Positions 1-5,849 of a stretch of 7,699 nt of DNA are shown here, one piece after another. Position numbers and translations under genes: made by a program. Numbering within the stretch: position 1 is the stretch's first letter; the number at the start of each line of letters is the position of its first letter. This DNA is from Clostridia bacterium (GTDB lineage Bacteria; Bacillota_E; RBS10-35; JAJYVN01). Below the pieces are notes generated by a model. The model searched no databases and had not been told where the DNA came from. It was given only the letters and a program-made list of their open reading frames with translations. The stretch is from contig DAHWHV010000358.1 of assembly GCA_027335545.1 (NCBI GenBank), forward strand, positions 1-7,699, read 5' to 3'.

Positions 1-47
1 GCCTGCCGCTCATAGCCTTCCGTTCGGACGGGGGGAGGGGCGTAGCG

Positions 48-653
48 ATGAACGCATGGCACCGATGGCGCGGATGGGGCAGGCTGCGGGGGGTTGTCCT
101 GGTCCTTGGGTTGACGGCGGCGGTGGCCGGGTGCGGTCAACTCTTCACGCAGGGCAGTGGGGCCCCGACGCTCTCGCAACTCTCCAGCCGCGTCGACAGC
201 CTCGATGCCCAGGTGGGCGAGTTGCAGGCGGCGTTGGCGAATCTGAGCCCCGGGGCGCCGACCTCGGGGAGTCCCCAGAGCCAGGCCCACAACGGCATCG
301 TGGAGAGCAGCCTGCCGGTGGCCCAGGTGTTGACGGGGGTCCTTAACGTCCGCCAGGATCCGAGCCTCACCGGGACGGTGGTCGGCACCCTGCTGCAGAA
401 CGCCAAGGTCAACGTCCTGGGGGAGGACGGCAACTGGTCGCAGATCACCTTCACAGCCGCGGCGGGGCAGCATCCGCTCACGGGGTGGGTGGACTCCCAG
501 TACCTGGGCCCCGTGATGGATGCGGCCACGGCCGGCGCGAGCGCGTCCGCGAGCACGTCCCCGAGCACGCCCGCCAGCACCGCGGCGACCCACGCAGCGG
601 CCACTTCGAACGCCGCCTCCGGCACCTCCGCGGCCCTCGGCGGGGCGTACTAG
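48..653 (+). CDS. SH3b-domain lipoprotein with Ala/Ser/Thr-rich tail
   Basis: Predicted cell-surface lipoprotein of 201 residues. The N-terminus has a basic segment (residues 5-14), a hydrophobic stretch and a lipobox V-A-G-C with the lipidation cysteine at residue 29, so export and anchoring to the outer face of the membrane are expected. Residues about 41-67 have heptad spacing of hydrophobic residues and may form a short coiled coil. Residues about 97-156 look like a bacterial SH3 (SH3b/SH3_3) domain: it begins with L-N-V-R, has the G-T-V-V-G-T-L strand and ends with G-W-V-D-S-Q-Y-L. Such domains often bind peptidoglycan or peptides. The tail from 157 on is low-complexity Ala/Ser/Thr. The start is set by GGGGGAGGGG at 31-40, seven bases before the ATG. 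No neighbour suggests a pathway, so the exact role is unknown. Lipoprotein and SH3b calls are good; function is open. Confidence 0.85.
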   Translation: MNAWHRWRGWGRLRGVVLVLGLTAAVAGCGQLFTQGSGAPTLSQLSSRVDSLDAQVGELQAALANLSPGAPTSGSPQSQAHNGIVESSLPVAQVLTGVLNVRQDPSLTGTVVGTLLQNAKVNVLGEDGNWSQITFTAAAGQHPLTGWVDSQYLGPVMDAATAGASASASTSPSTPASTAATHAAATSNAASGTSAALGGAY

Positions 654-655
654 GT

Positions 656-693
656 GGGCGTGGCCAACGTGCCCTTTGGCAGCGCCCACGCCC
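656..693 (+). terminator. candidate terminator hairpin after the lipoprotein gene
   Basis: Just after the TAG stop, GGGCGTGG (656-663) pairs perfectly with CCACGCCC (686-693). Inside, TGCC (670-673) pairs with GGCA (678-681) around a CTTT loop. There is no U-tract, so this may be a GC-rich intrinsic-like or 3'-protective hairpin and not a classical terminator. Confidence 0.4.
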
Positions 694-1255
694 GGGTCTG
701 GTGGTGGCGTACGGCGTCCACCTACCCTCGTGGTCTGGGGGCTCCCTCGGGCGTTGCGCGGCACCCGCCTGACTGGGAGGCGAACGCAGCGCCCACGTCC
801 CGACCGGGTGTCTGATATGCGCAGCGGCACGCGTCCCCTGTGGTCTCCGTGGTCCCCGGGTCTCTTGCCTCCACCCCCTGGCTGGGTGGCCGCGGCAAGA
901 GCCAGATTCGCCGCGCCCACTCCCGGATGCCGTGGTCAGCGGCGCGCCGGCTGCGTTGGTGCGCGGCGGCAGTGCTCAGCCGGACGGAAGAGAGGGTGCC
1001 GCGCAAGGGGGCTTGCGCGGCACCTGCGCCTCCCCCCGTCCCGTCAGCGCCGGGGCTCTCGTCCGCCCCCGGCCGGCGCCGGCGTATCGCCGGGGGCCGC
1101 CCCGGGGGCTCCCCGCGTCTCCGCCCGCGACGCCACGCCGAGCGGGTTGGGCGCGGCCCCGGGGCCGTCCAACCCCGTCCCCCATGCCCTGCCGGGGGCC
1201 GCCCCGAGGCCGCCCCGGCCCCGCGGGCCACGGCTGCTGCCCGCCCGCCGTCATA
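694..1255. other. long non-coding stretch, no gene supported
   Basis: I see no convincing gene in this stretch on either strand. The open frames across it translate into Arg/Pro/Gly/Ala-rich shadow peptides with no recognisable motif, and none has a ribosome binding site in the style of the real genes here. The right half (about 1040-1250) is an extreme run of G and C with many short self-complementary patches. The only discrete element is the 13-bp perfect hairpin at 995-1024, listed separately. No tRNA or rRNA pattern was recognised. Confidence 0.6.
995..1024. other. perfect 13-bp hairpin with GGGG loop
   Basis: GGTGCCGCGCAAG (995-1007) is perfectly complementary to 1012-1024, with a four-base GGGG loop. 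No T-run follows on the plus strand and no A-run precedes it for the minus strand, so it is not a standard intrinsic terminator. It lies in the middle of a gene-free stretch. It could be part of a small RNA, a protein-binding site or a degenerate repeat; I cannot decide which. Confidence 0.6.
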
Positions 1256-1284
1256 TTGACCTTTGGGGGGGGTGGGGCTAGAAT
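1256..1284 (+). promoter_or_regulatory. sigma-A promoter of the speD-argC unit
   Basis: TTGACC (-35, 1256-1261) and TAGAAT (-10, 1279-1284) are separated by 17 bp, each one base from the vegetative consensus. The sites stand out in very GC-rich surroundings. The transcript would start near 1291, about 130 nt ahead of the speD ATG and just before the first leader hairpin. Confidence 0.8.
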
Positions 1285-1290
1285 CAGCGG

Positions 1291-1422
1291 CGACAACTAG
1301 GAACCTAGTTTCGCCAGAAGGGTGAGGGCGCCAAACGCCCTCAGCTCATCCCCCGTGGCGAAAACGATGGTCCCGTCCGGCCTGGAAGGGCCGGAATCGC
1401 TGGCCGAAGGGGGATTTTTTCT
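1291..1422 (+). promoter_or_regulatory. structured 5' leader of speD, candidate riboswitch or attenuator
   Basis: Several helices can be read directly. AACTAG (1295-1300) pairs with CTAGTT (1305-1310). TTTCGCCA (1309-1316) pairs with TGGCGAAA (1356-1363), enclosing GAGGGCG/CGCCCTC (1324-1330/1336-1342) with loop CCAAA. TCCGGCC/GGCCGGA (1376-1382/1389-1395) has the loop TGGAAG. ATCCCCC (1348-1354) is a perfect complement of GGGGGAT (1409-1415), which contains the speD Shine-Dalgarno core and runs into six Ts (1415-1420). The same ATCC bases can instead pair upstream, as GGGTGAG (1320-1326) with CTCATCC (1345-1351). Mutually exclusive pairings therefore expose or hide the ribosome binding site, or form a helix-plus-U-tract terminator. 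This layout is typical of riboswitches. I do not recognise the class; S-adenosylmethionine, a polyamine or arginine would be logical signals, but that is inference. Confidence 0.6.
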
Positions 1423-1833
1423 ATGGCCGACTGGCACCAGACCCATGGGAGGCACATCCTGCTCGACGTCTGGGGTGTGGAGGCGGACACGCTCAACGAC
1501 CTGGAGTCCATGCAGGAAGCCATGCTCGGTGCCGCGGCCGCCGCTGGGGCCAGCGTTGTGGACAGCACCTTCCATCGGTTCCCCGTGCAGGGGCTCTCCG
1601 GTGTGGTGGTTTTGGCCGAGTCCCACATCTCGGTGCACACATTCCCCCAACACGGTTACGCCGCCTTCGATATCTTCACGTGTGGCAGTCGGGTGGACCC
1701 CGAACGCGCCTGTGAGCACTTGGCGCGCTGCGTTCAGGCCGAGGGCCGTTTCACGCGGCGCTTCAGCCGCGGCCTGCCCGGGGGCATCGCCGAGGAGGCG
1801 GCCCGCGGCCAATTGCAGGCCGCGCTGCCCTGA
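1423..1833 (+). CDS. speD: S-adenosylmethionine decarboxylase proenzyme (class 1B, SpeD/SpeH)
   Basis: Pyruvoyl enzyme that decarboxylates S-adenosylmethionine, giving the aminopropyl donor for spermidine synthesis in the cytoplasm. At 136 residues it has the length of the Bacillus/Thermotoga-type short enzyme (symbol speH in some databases). The proenzyme cleaves itself at Glu66-Ser67 in L-A-E-S-H; Ser67 becomes the pyruvoyl group. The processing and catalytic residues seen in the Thermotoga enzyme align as Ser67, His72 (S-V-H-T) and Cys87 (F-T-C-G). Other family blocks are the N-terminal G-R-H, S-T-F-H-R-F at 48-53 and H-G-Y-A-A-F-D at 77-83. The ATG is preceded by AAGGGGG at 1407-1413, which is followed by a T-run and can be sequestered by the leader. 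argC begins 47 bases after the stop, so the two are probably co-transcribed. Decarboxylase paralogues of this family act on arginine or ornithine in some lineages, so substrate choice is a strong inference, not proven. Confidence 0.93.
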   Translation: MADWHQTHGRHILLDVWGVEADTLNDLESMQEAMLGAAAAAGASVVDSTFHRFPVQGLSGVVVLAESHISVHTFPQHGYAAFDIFTCGSRVDPERACEHLARCVQAEGRFTRRFSRGLPGGIAEEAARGQLQAALP

Positions 1834-1880
1834 TGGGGGCGGAGCGGTGGGCTCCGGCGCGCGGCGAAGGGGGACCTGCG

Positions 1881-2921
1881 GTGGTGCGCGTGGCCGTGGT
1901 CGGTGTGACGGGGTATGCGGGGATCGAGGCGCTGCGCCTGCTGCAGGGCCACCCCGGGGCCGAGGTCGCGCTCCTGGCGTCCCACGGCCACGCCGGCGAG
2001 CGCCTGGACACCCTCTACGGGCACCTGGGTGCCCTGGGCCGGCGGGTGCTGGAGGCGGTGGACCCTGCGACCATCGCCGCGCGTTCGGATGTGGCCCTGC
2101 TCTCCCTCCCGGCCCGGGCGAGCCTGGAACTCGCCCCGCAGTTGCTGGAGCGCGGCGTGCGGGTGATCGACTTCGGCGCCGACTTCCGCCTGGGCGACGC
2201 GGACACGTATGCGCGCTTCTACGGCGGGGCCCACTCGGCGCCGGGCTGGCTCCGGGAGGCCGTCTACGGTCTCCCGGAATTCCACCGGGCCGAGATCGCC
2301 GGCGCCGCCCTGGTCGCCAACCCTGGGTGCTACCCCACCGCGGCTCTCTTGGCGCTCTGGCCGGCGTTGCGCGCCGGGGCCGTTTCGCCCGAGGACATCC
2401 TCATCGACGCCAAGTCCGGCGTGACCGGTGCCGGGCGCGGCCTCGCCCTGTCCGCGCACTTCGCGGAGGCCGACGGGAACCTCTGGCCTTACAAGTTGGC
2501 GGGGGAGCATCGCCACACGCCGGAGATGCGGCAGGAGTTGGCCCTGGCGGCCGGGCGTCCCGTCACCCTCTCCTTCAGCCCCCACCAGGTGCCGATGAGT
2601 CGCGGCCTGCTGGCCACCTGCTACGCCCGGCTGGCGCCGGGCTGGACGGGCGAGCGCCTGGCGGGTTGCTACCGGCAGGCCTACGCCGAGGAGCCCTTCG
2701 TGCAATGGCTCGACCACGGCCTGCCGGCGACCAAGGCCACCGTCGGCACCAATGTCGGGCAGGTCGCCCTCCGGGTGGACCCCGAGGTGGGACGCGCGGT
2801 GCTCACCGCCGCAATCGACAACCTGGGCAAGGGCGCCGCCGGCCAGGCCATCCAAAACCTCAATCGCATGTTCGGCCTGGACGAAGGCAGTGGGCTGCCC
2901 GGGATCGGTGTCTTCCCCTGA
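1881..2921 (+). CDS. argC: N-acetyl-gamma-glutamyl-phosphate reductase (ArgC)
   Basis: Third step of arginine biosynthesis: NADPH-dependent reduction of N-acetylglutamyl phosphate to the semialdehyde, in the cytoplasm. From the GTG start the protein has 346 residues, the usual length of the family. The Rossmann motif G-V-T-G-Y-A-G lies at 8-14. The catalytic cysteine is Cys150 in N-P-G-C-Y-P-T. The H-R-H-T-P-E block at 210-215 carries the general-base histidine. The late K-G-A-A-G-Q-A-I-Q-N-L-N block at 317-328 is typical of ArgC. I chose GTG at 1881 because AAGGGGGA (1867-1874) sits six bases before it and the product then starts at the family's normal N-terminus. An in-frame ATG at 1833 overlaps the speD stop (TGATG) and would add 16 residues; it lacks a ribosome binding site but could be used by translational coupling. 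argC sits downstream of speD with no separate promoter seen. Confidence 0.93.
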   Translation: MVRVAVVGVTGYAGIEALRLLQGHPGAEVALLASHGHAGERLDTLYGHLGALGRRVLEAVDPATIAARSDVALLSLPARASLELAPQLLERGVRVIDFGADFRLGDADTYARFYGGAHSAPGWLREAVYGLPEFHRAEIAGAALVANPGCYPTAALLALWPALRAGAVSPEDILIDAKSGVTGAGRGLALSAHFAEADGNLWPYKLAGEHRHTPEMRQELALAAGRPVTLSFSPHQVPMSRGLLATCYARLAPGWTGERLAGCYRQAYAEEPFVQWLDHGLPATKATVGTNVGQVALRVDPEVGRAVLTAAIDNLGKGAAGQAIQNLNRMFGLDEGSGLPGIGVFP

Positions 2922-2952
2922 CCCCAGTCCGTCCGGTCCTGTCGCGAAGCGC

Positions 2953-2980
2953 TTGCGCCCATCCCAACGCGCGGTATAAT
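2953..2980 (+). promoter_or_regulatory. sigma-A promoter of argBD
   Basis: TTGCGC (2953-2958) and a perfect TATAAT (2975-2980) are 16 bp apart. Transcription would start near 2987, leaving a leader of about 145 nt before argBD. The -10 box lies inside a candidate ARG box (2973-2986), so bound repressor would block polymerase. Some readthrough from argC is also possible, since no clear terminator separates the two. Confidence 0.65.
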
Positions 2981-2986
2981 TATGCG
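2973..2986. promoter_or_regulatory. candidate ARG box 1 (ArgR/AhrC operator) over the -10
   Basis: GGTAT-AATT-ATGCG has the layout of the ARG box TGNAT-N4-ATNCA and fits eight of the ten consensus positions, failing only at the outermost base on each side. It overlaps the argBD -10 hexamer, the expected position for repression by arginine-bound ArgR/AhrC. On its own the match is modest; the second, better box 76 bp downstream strengthens it. Confidence 0.45.
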
Positions 2987-3048
2987 GACCTCGGCCGGGC
3001 GGCGGCGCGTGTTTTCGTCCGCTGAGGTCCCTTGTCGGGTTCGATCTG

Positions 3049-3062
3049 TGCATAGTTATGCA
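3049..3062. promoter_or_regulatory. candidate ARG box 2 (ArgR/AhrC operator)
   Basis: TGCAT-AGTT-ATGCA is a symmetric site with the spacing and flanks of the ARG box consensus (TGAAT-N4-ATTCA, here C/G at the variable position). It is an AT-rich island in GC-rich DNA, 69 bases before the argBD start and centred 76 bp from box 1. The arginine repressor is a hexamer that can bind two separated operators, as at Bacillus argC, so paired boxes fit its known mode of action. Confidence 0.6.
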
Positions 3063-3130
3063 TGTGAGCCGCGGCTGCGCCCCGGGCGCGGCCCCGGCAC
3101 ATCCCGCACACCCCAGAGGAGGGCCTGCCC

Positions 3131-5203
3131 ATGTCCGCCGGACCACGCACCGTCGTCGTCAAGATCGGTGGGGCGGCCGTGGCCGCCGGAGGGGGCGTCC
3201 CCCCGGTGATCGCGGACATCGTCGAGTTGTGGCAGGCCGGGCACCGGGTGGTCGTGGTGCACGGGGGCGGGCCGGAGATCAGCGAGTGGTCTCGGCGCGT
3301 CGGCCTGGCGCCGCGCTTCGTGGACGGCTTGCGCCACAGCGATCCGGACACGGTGGCGGTGGCGGAGATGGCCCTGGCGCGCGTGGGCAAGGGTCTGGCC
3401 GGGCAGCTGACGGCGGCCGGGGCCCGCGCGGTCAGCCTGGGTGGGCGCGACGCCGGGTTGCTGCAAGCGGAGCCCTTGCGGCGGCTGGACCCGGCGGGGC
3501 TGCCGGTCGACCTCGGTCTGGTGGGGACGGTGACCGCCGTCCGGACGGAGGTGCTCGCCGATCTGCAGAGGGCCGGTTTCCTCCCCGTGGTGGCCTCGGT
3601 GGCCGCGGCCGAGGACGGGACCCCCCTGAACGTCAACGCCGACGACGCCGCCGCGGAGATCGCCGCGGCCTGCGGCGCGGACTGCCTCTGCCTGGTCACG
3701 GACGTGCCCGGGCTCCTGGTGCCCGGGGAGGATGCCCCACTGGCGAGCTGCAGCGCGGACGAGGCCCAGCGGCTGATCGCGGCGGGGATCGTCACTGGCG
3801 GGATGCGTCCCAAGGTGGAGGCCTGCCTGCGGGCCGTCGCTTCCGGCGCGGGTGCCGCCTGGATCGTGGATGGTCGGTGCGCGGGGGCATTGGGGCGGGC
3901 GATCGCGGGAGGGCCTGGCGCGGGGACCCTCTTTCCGGGTCCGGCTGCGGCGGCCGCCGCAGCGACCCGGCCCGAGGACGGGGGTGCGCTGGCGGCGGAC
4001 CGCGCCTATATCATGCAGACGTATGCCCGGGCGCCGGTCGTGTTGGCGCGCGGGGCGGGCAGCACGGTCTGGGACATCGCCGGACGGCCCTACCTGGACT
4101 TCCTCTGCGGGATCAGCGTTACCAACCTCGGGCACTGCCACCCCCGGGTCGTGGAGGCCATCGTGCGCCAGGCGCAGGCCCTCGGACACACCAGCAACCT
4201 TTACCACACCCTCCCGCAGCTGGAATTGGCGCAGGCTCTCTGCCAGGCGGCCTTTCCCGGTCGGGTCTTTTTCTGCAACAGCGGCACGGAGGCCACGGAG
4301 GGGGCCCTGAAGCTCTGCCGCAAGGCCGCCTGGCGCAAGGCGCAGGCGGGGCAGCGCCCGCCGGCCCTGGAGGTCGTGGCCTTCGAGCACGCCTTTCACG
4401 GGCGGACCTACGGCGCCCTGGCCGTGACGCGGGGCTACCAAGAAGGGTTCGGGCCCATGCTGCCCGCCTTCCGGGAGCTGCCCTGGGACGACGCGGCCGC
4501 CGCGGAGCAGGGGATCGGCCCCAACACCGCCGGAGTCATCGTGGAACCCGTCCAGGGAGAGGCCGGCATCCGGCCCGCCTCCACGGCCTTCCTGCGTCGG
4601 CTGCGCGAGCTTTGCGACCGCTTCGGCGCCTGCCTGATTTTCGACGAGGTGCAGTGCGGCCTGGGGCGCGCCGGCACCCTCTTCGCCTTCGAGCAGTTCG
4701 GTGTTCGGCCGGATGTGCTGACGCTGGGCAAGGCGCTGGGCGGGGGCCTGCCCATGGGGGCGATCCTGGCGGCCGAGGACTGGGCGTCGGCCCTGCGGCC
4801 CGGCGACCACGGCAGCACCTTCGGGGGCAATCCGATCGTGGCTGCGGCGGCGCTCGCCGGGCTGCGCGTCCTCCAGGAGGAGGGACTGGCGGAGCAGGGT
4901 CGGCTCGCGGGCGAGCGTCTGCGCCGCCTCCTGCGGACGGGCCTCGCCGACTGCTCCTGGGTGCGCGAGGTACGGGGCGTGGGCCTGATGACGGGGATCG
5001 AACTGCAGGGAGACCCGGACCTCGGACCCCGGATCGTCGGGGCCTGTCGCGAGCGCGGCGTGCTCCTCAACTGCACGGCCGGCCGTGTGCTCCGCCTCAT
5101 GCCCCCCCTGACCATCAGCGCGGCCGACCTGCAACGCGGCGCGGAACGCGTCGTCGAGGCGGTGCGCGCCGAGGGGGCCCGCAGCCGCCCCCAACCGGCC
5201 TGA
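3131..5203 (+). CDS. argBD: fused N-acetylglutamate kinase - acetylornithine aminotransferase (ArgB-ArgD)
   Basis: One uninterrupted 690-residue frame joins two arginine-pathway enzymes. Residues 1-269 are N-acetylglutamate kinase: V-K-I-G-G with Lys11, H-G-G-G-P at 44-48, R-F-V-D-G-L-R at 62-68, N-V-N-A-D-D at 167-172, the L-V-T-D-V-P-G-L-L block around 188-196, and G-G-M-R-P-K with Lys228. Residues 270-289 are an Ala-rich linker. Residues 290-690 are a class-III PLP aminotransferase of the ArgD type: H-T-S-N-L-Y-H-T at 353-360, N-S-G-T-E-A at 383-388, F-H-G-R-T at 422-426, F-D-E-V-Q-C-G at 504-510, PLP lysine Lys534 in T-L-G-K-A-L-G-G-G, and S-T-F-G-G-N-P at 562-568. The ATG follows GAGGAGGG (3116-3123). 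All key residues of both halves are intact, so both activities are expected: phosphorylation of N-acetylglutamate, then, after ArgC acts, transamination to N-acetylornithine. No ribosome binding site precedes the internal Met295. The kinase half lacks the N-terminal helix found in arginine-inhibited kinases. Confidence 0.93.
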   Translation: MSAGPRTVVVKIGGAAVAAGGGVPPVIADIVELWQAGHRVVVVHGGGPEISEWSRRVGLAPRFVDGLRHSDPDTVAVAEMALARVGKGLAGQLTAAGARAVSLGGRDAGLLQAEPLRRLDPAGLPVDLGLVGTVTAVRTEVLADLQRAGFLPVVASVAAAEDGTPLNVNADDAAAEIAAACGADCLCLVTDVPGLLVPGEDAPLASCSADEAQRLIAAGIVTGGMRPKVEACLRAVASGAGAAWIVDGRCAGALGRAIAGGPGAGTLFPGPAAAAAAATRPEDGGALAADRAYIMQTYARAPVVLARGAGSTVWDIAGRPYLDFLCGISVTNLGHCHPRVVEAIVRQAQALGHTSNLYHTLPQLELAQALCQAAFPGRVFFCNSGTEATEGALKLCRKAAWRKAQAGQRPPALEVVAFEHAFHGRTYGALAVTRGYQEGFGPMLPAFRELPWDDAAAAEQGIGPNTAGVIVEPVQGEAGIRPASTAFLRRLRELCDRFGACLIFDEVQCGLGRAGTLFAFEQFGVRPDVLTLGKALGGGLPMGAILAAEDWASALRPGDHGSTFGGNPIVAAAALAGLRVLQEEGLAEQGRLAGERLRRLLRTGLADCSWVREVRGVGLMTGIELQGDPDLGPRIVGACRERGVLLNCTAGRVLRLMPPLTISAADLQRGAERVVEAVRAEGARSRPQPA

Positions 5204-5205
5204 CC

Positions 5206-5347
5206 GCGGAGCGAAGCCGCGGAGCGAAGCCGCGGAGCGAAGCTCGCCGCGGAGCGAAGCTCGCCTGCGGCGAGCTGTGCTCCGCCTGCGGCGAGCTGTG
5301 CTCCGCCTGCGGCGAGCTGTGCTCCGCCGCGGCGAGCTGTGCTCCGC
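5206..5347. repeat. nested palindromic repeat array 1 (4 left + 4 right units)
   Basis: The array begins two bases after the argBD stop. Its left half is four direct copies of GCGGAGCGAAG (starting at 5206, 5219, 5232 and 5249; spacing 13, 13 and 17). Its right half is four copies of GCGGCGAGCTGTGCTCCGC (starting at 5267, 5288, 5309 and 5329). The halves meet at the perfect palindrome GCTCGCC-TGC-GGCGAGC (5259-5275). Left-arm GCGGAGC is the complement of right-arm GCTCCGC, so the whole array can fold as a nested hairpin in RNA or single-stranded DNA. It is related to array 2 at 6347-6467. It may end or protect the argBD transcript; its origin could be REP-like. It is not coding. Confidence 0.85.
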
Positions 5348-5384
5348 GGCAGGCTCCCCAGACCATCGGCGCCAGTGTTTCGCG

Positions 5385-5415
5385 GCATAGGCGGCCGACG
5401 GGCGCCGCCATACTA
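5385..5415 (+). promoter_or_regulatory. candidate forespore (sigma-G/F) promoter of ssp
   Basis: CATACTA (5409-5415) matches the Bacillus sigma-G -10 consensus CATWMTA at all seven positions, and GCATA (5385-5389) fits the -35 pattern GHATR. The spacer is 19 bp, one longer than typical. Position, 32 bases before the GTG start of a spore-protein gene, fits forespore expression. Confidence 0.55.
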
Positions 5416-5447
5416 GGGCCACTTCCGACGAGGGAGGTGACAGTGAA

Positions 5448-5681
5448 GTGGCTACGGGTCAGCAGTCCAACCGTCCCTCCGTGCGTGGGGCCGGCAATGC
5501 GCTCGACCAACTCAAATTCGAAGTGGCCAACGAAATCGGCGTCGACTACCAGGCGCAGGGTGGCTATGGCGGTGATCTTTCTTCCCGCCAGAACGGCGCC
5601 GTCGGCGGGCACATGGTCCGCCGCATGATCGAGTTGGCCGAGCAGCAACTGGCCGGCCGTTCGGAGCCTCGCGGTCGCTGA
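5448..5681 (+). CDS. alpha/beta-type small acid-soluble spore protein
   Basis: DNA-binding protein that saturates the chromosome in dormant spores, protecting it from UV and heat, and is degraded at germination to supply amino acids. The 77-residue length is typical. The block K-F-E-V-A-N-E-I-G-V (23-32) corresponds to the family's conserved K-x-E-I-A-x-E-x-G-V; the germination protease GPR would cut between Glu25 and Val26. The second family block, G-G-H-M-V-R-R-M-I-E with A-E-Q-Q-L (53-68), corresponds to the usual G-G-x-M-V-[K/R]-[K/R]-M-[I/V] region. The start is GTG, set by the near-perfect AGGGAGGTGA (5431-5440) seven bases upstream. A sigma-G-like promoter precedes it and a strong hairpin follows, so it is a single-gene unit. 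SpoVT, encoded about 1.1 kb downstream, is a known modulator of such genes in Bacillus. Confidence 0.93.
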   Translation: MATGQQSNRPSVRGAGNALDQLKFEVANEIGVDYQAQGGYGGDLSSRQNGAVGGHMVRRMIELAEQQLAGRSEPRGR

Positions 5682-5698
5682 ACTGCGCGAGCCCCGAC

Positions 5699-5740
5699 GG
5701 GCCGCGGGATTGTCCCGCGGCCCTGCCCCGTGCCACGGGG
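5699..5740 (+). terminator. terminator-like double hairpin after ssp
   Basis: GGGCCGCGGGA (5699-5709) pairs perfectly with 5713-5723 around a TTG loop, giving an 11-bp GC stem. A second stem, CCCCGT/ACGGGG (5726-5731/5735-5740), follows at once. No U-tract is seen, which is common in GC-rich genomes. It lies between convergent ssp and ireB and could stop transcription from either side. The remaining 109 bases to ireB are G-rich and show no gene. Confidence 0.6.
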
Positions 5741-5849
5741 TCCGCTGGCGCAGGTGGGCGGCGGTGGGCGGCGCTGGGCGGGAGGCGACGGCAACCGATC
5801 GGTGCATCCCCCACGGGTAAAACCAGAGGTTTGCGCCGCGTCTCTTCGC

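Noticed and set aside
722..1259. Open frames on both strands in the gap before speD
   Set aside because: Low-complexity Arg/Pro/Gly translations without family motifs or good ribosome binding sites.
1364..1422. Resemblance of the leader end (CCGAAGGGGGA) to the SAM-III (SMK) riboswitch, which also hides a Shine-Dalgarno site
   Set aside because: Only the SD-containing end is similar; the core helices and conserved bases of SAM-III are not seen. SAM-I and T-box hallmarks are missing too. It is kept as an unclassified leader.
1297..1812. Minus-strand open frame opposite speD and its leader
   Set aside because: Antisense shadow of a clearly conserved gene; no recognisable protein.
4013..5203. 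A separate argD starting at the internal ATG (4013)
   Set aside because: No ribosome binding site lies within a usable distance of it and no stop separates it from argB; the fusion is the simpler reading.
3056..5422. A 788-codon open frame on the minus strand and an 856-codon frame in another plus frame across argBD
   Set aside because: High GC removes stop codons from shadow frames. These peptides are Arg/Gly/Pro-rich, have no motifs and run into the repeat array, whereas the argBD frame has two complete enzymes.
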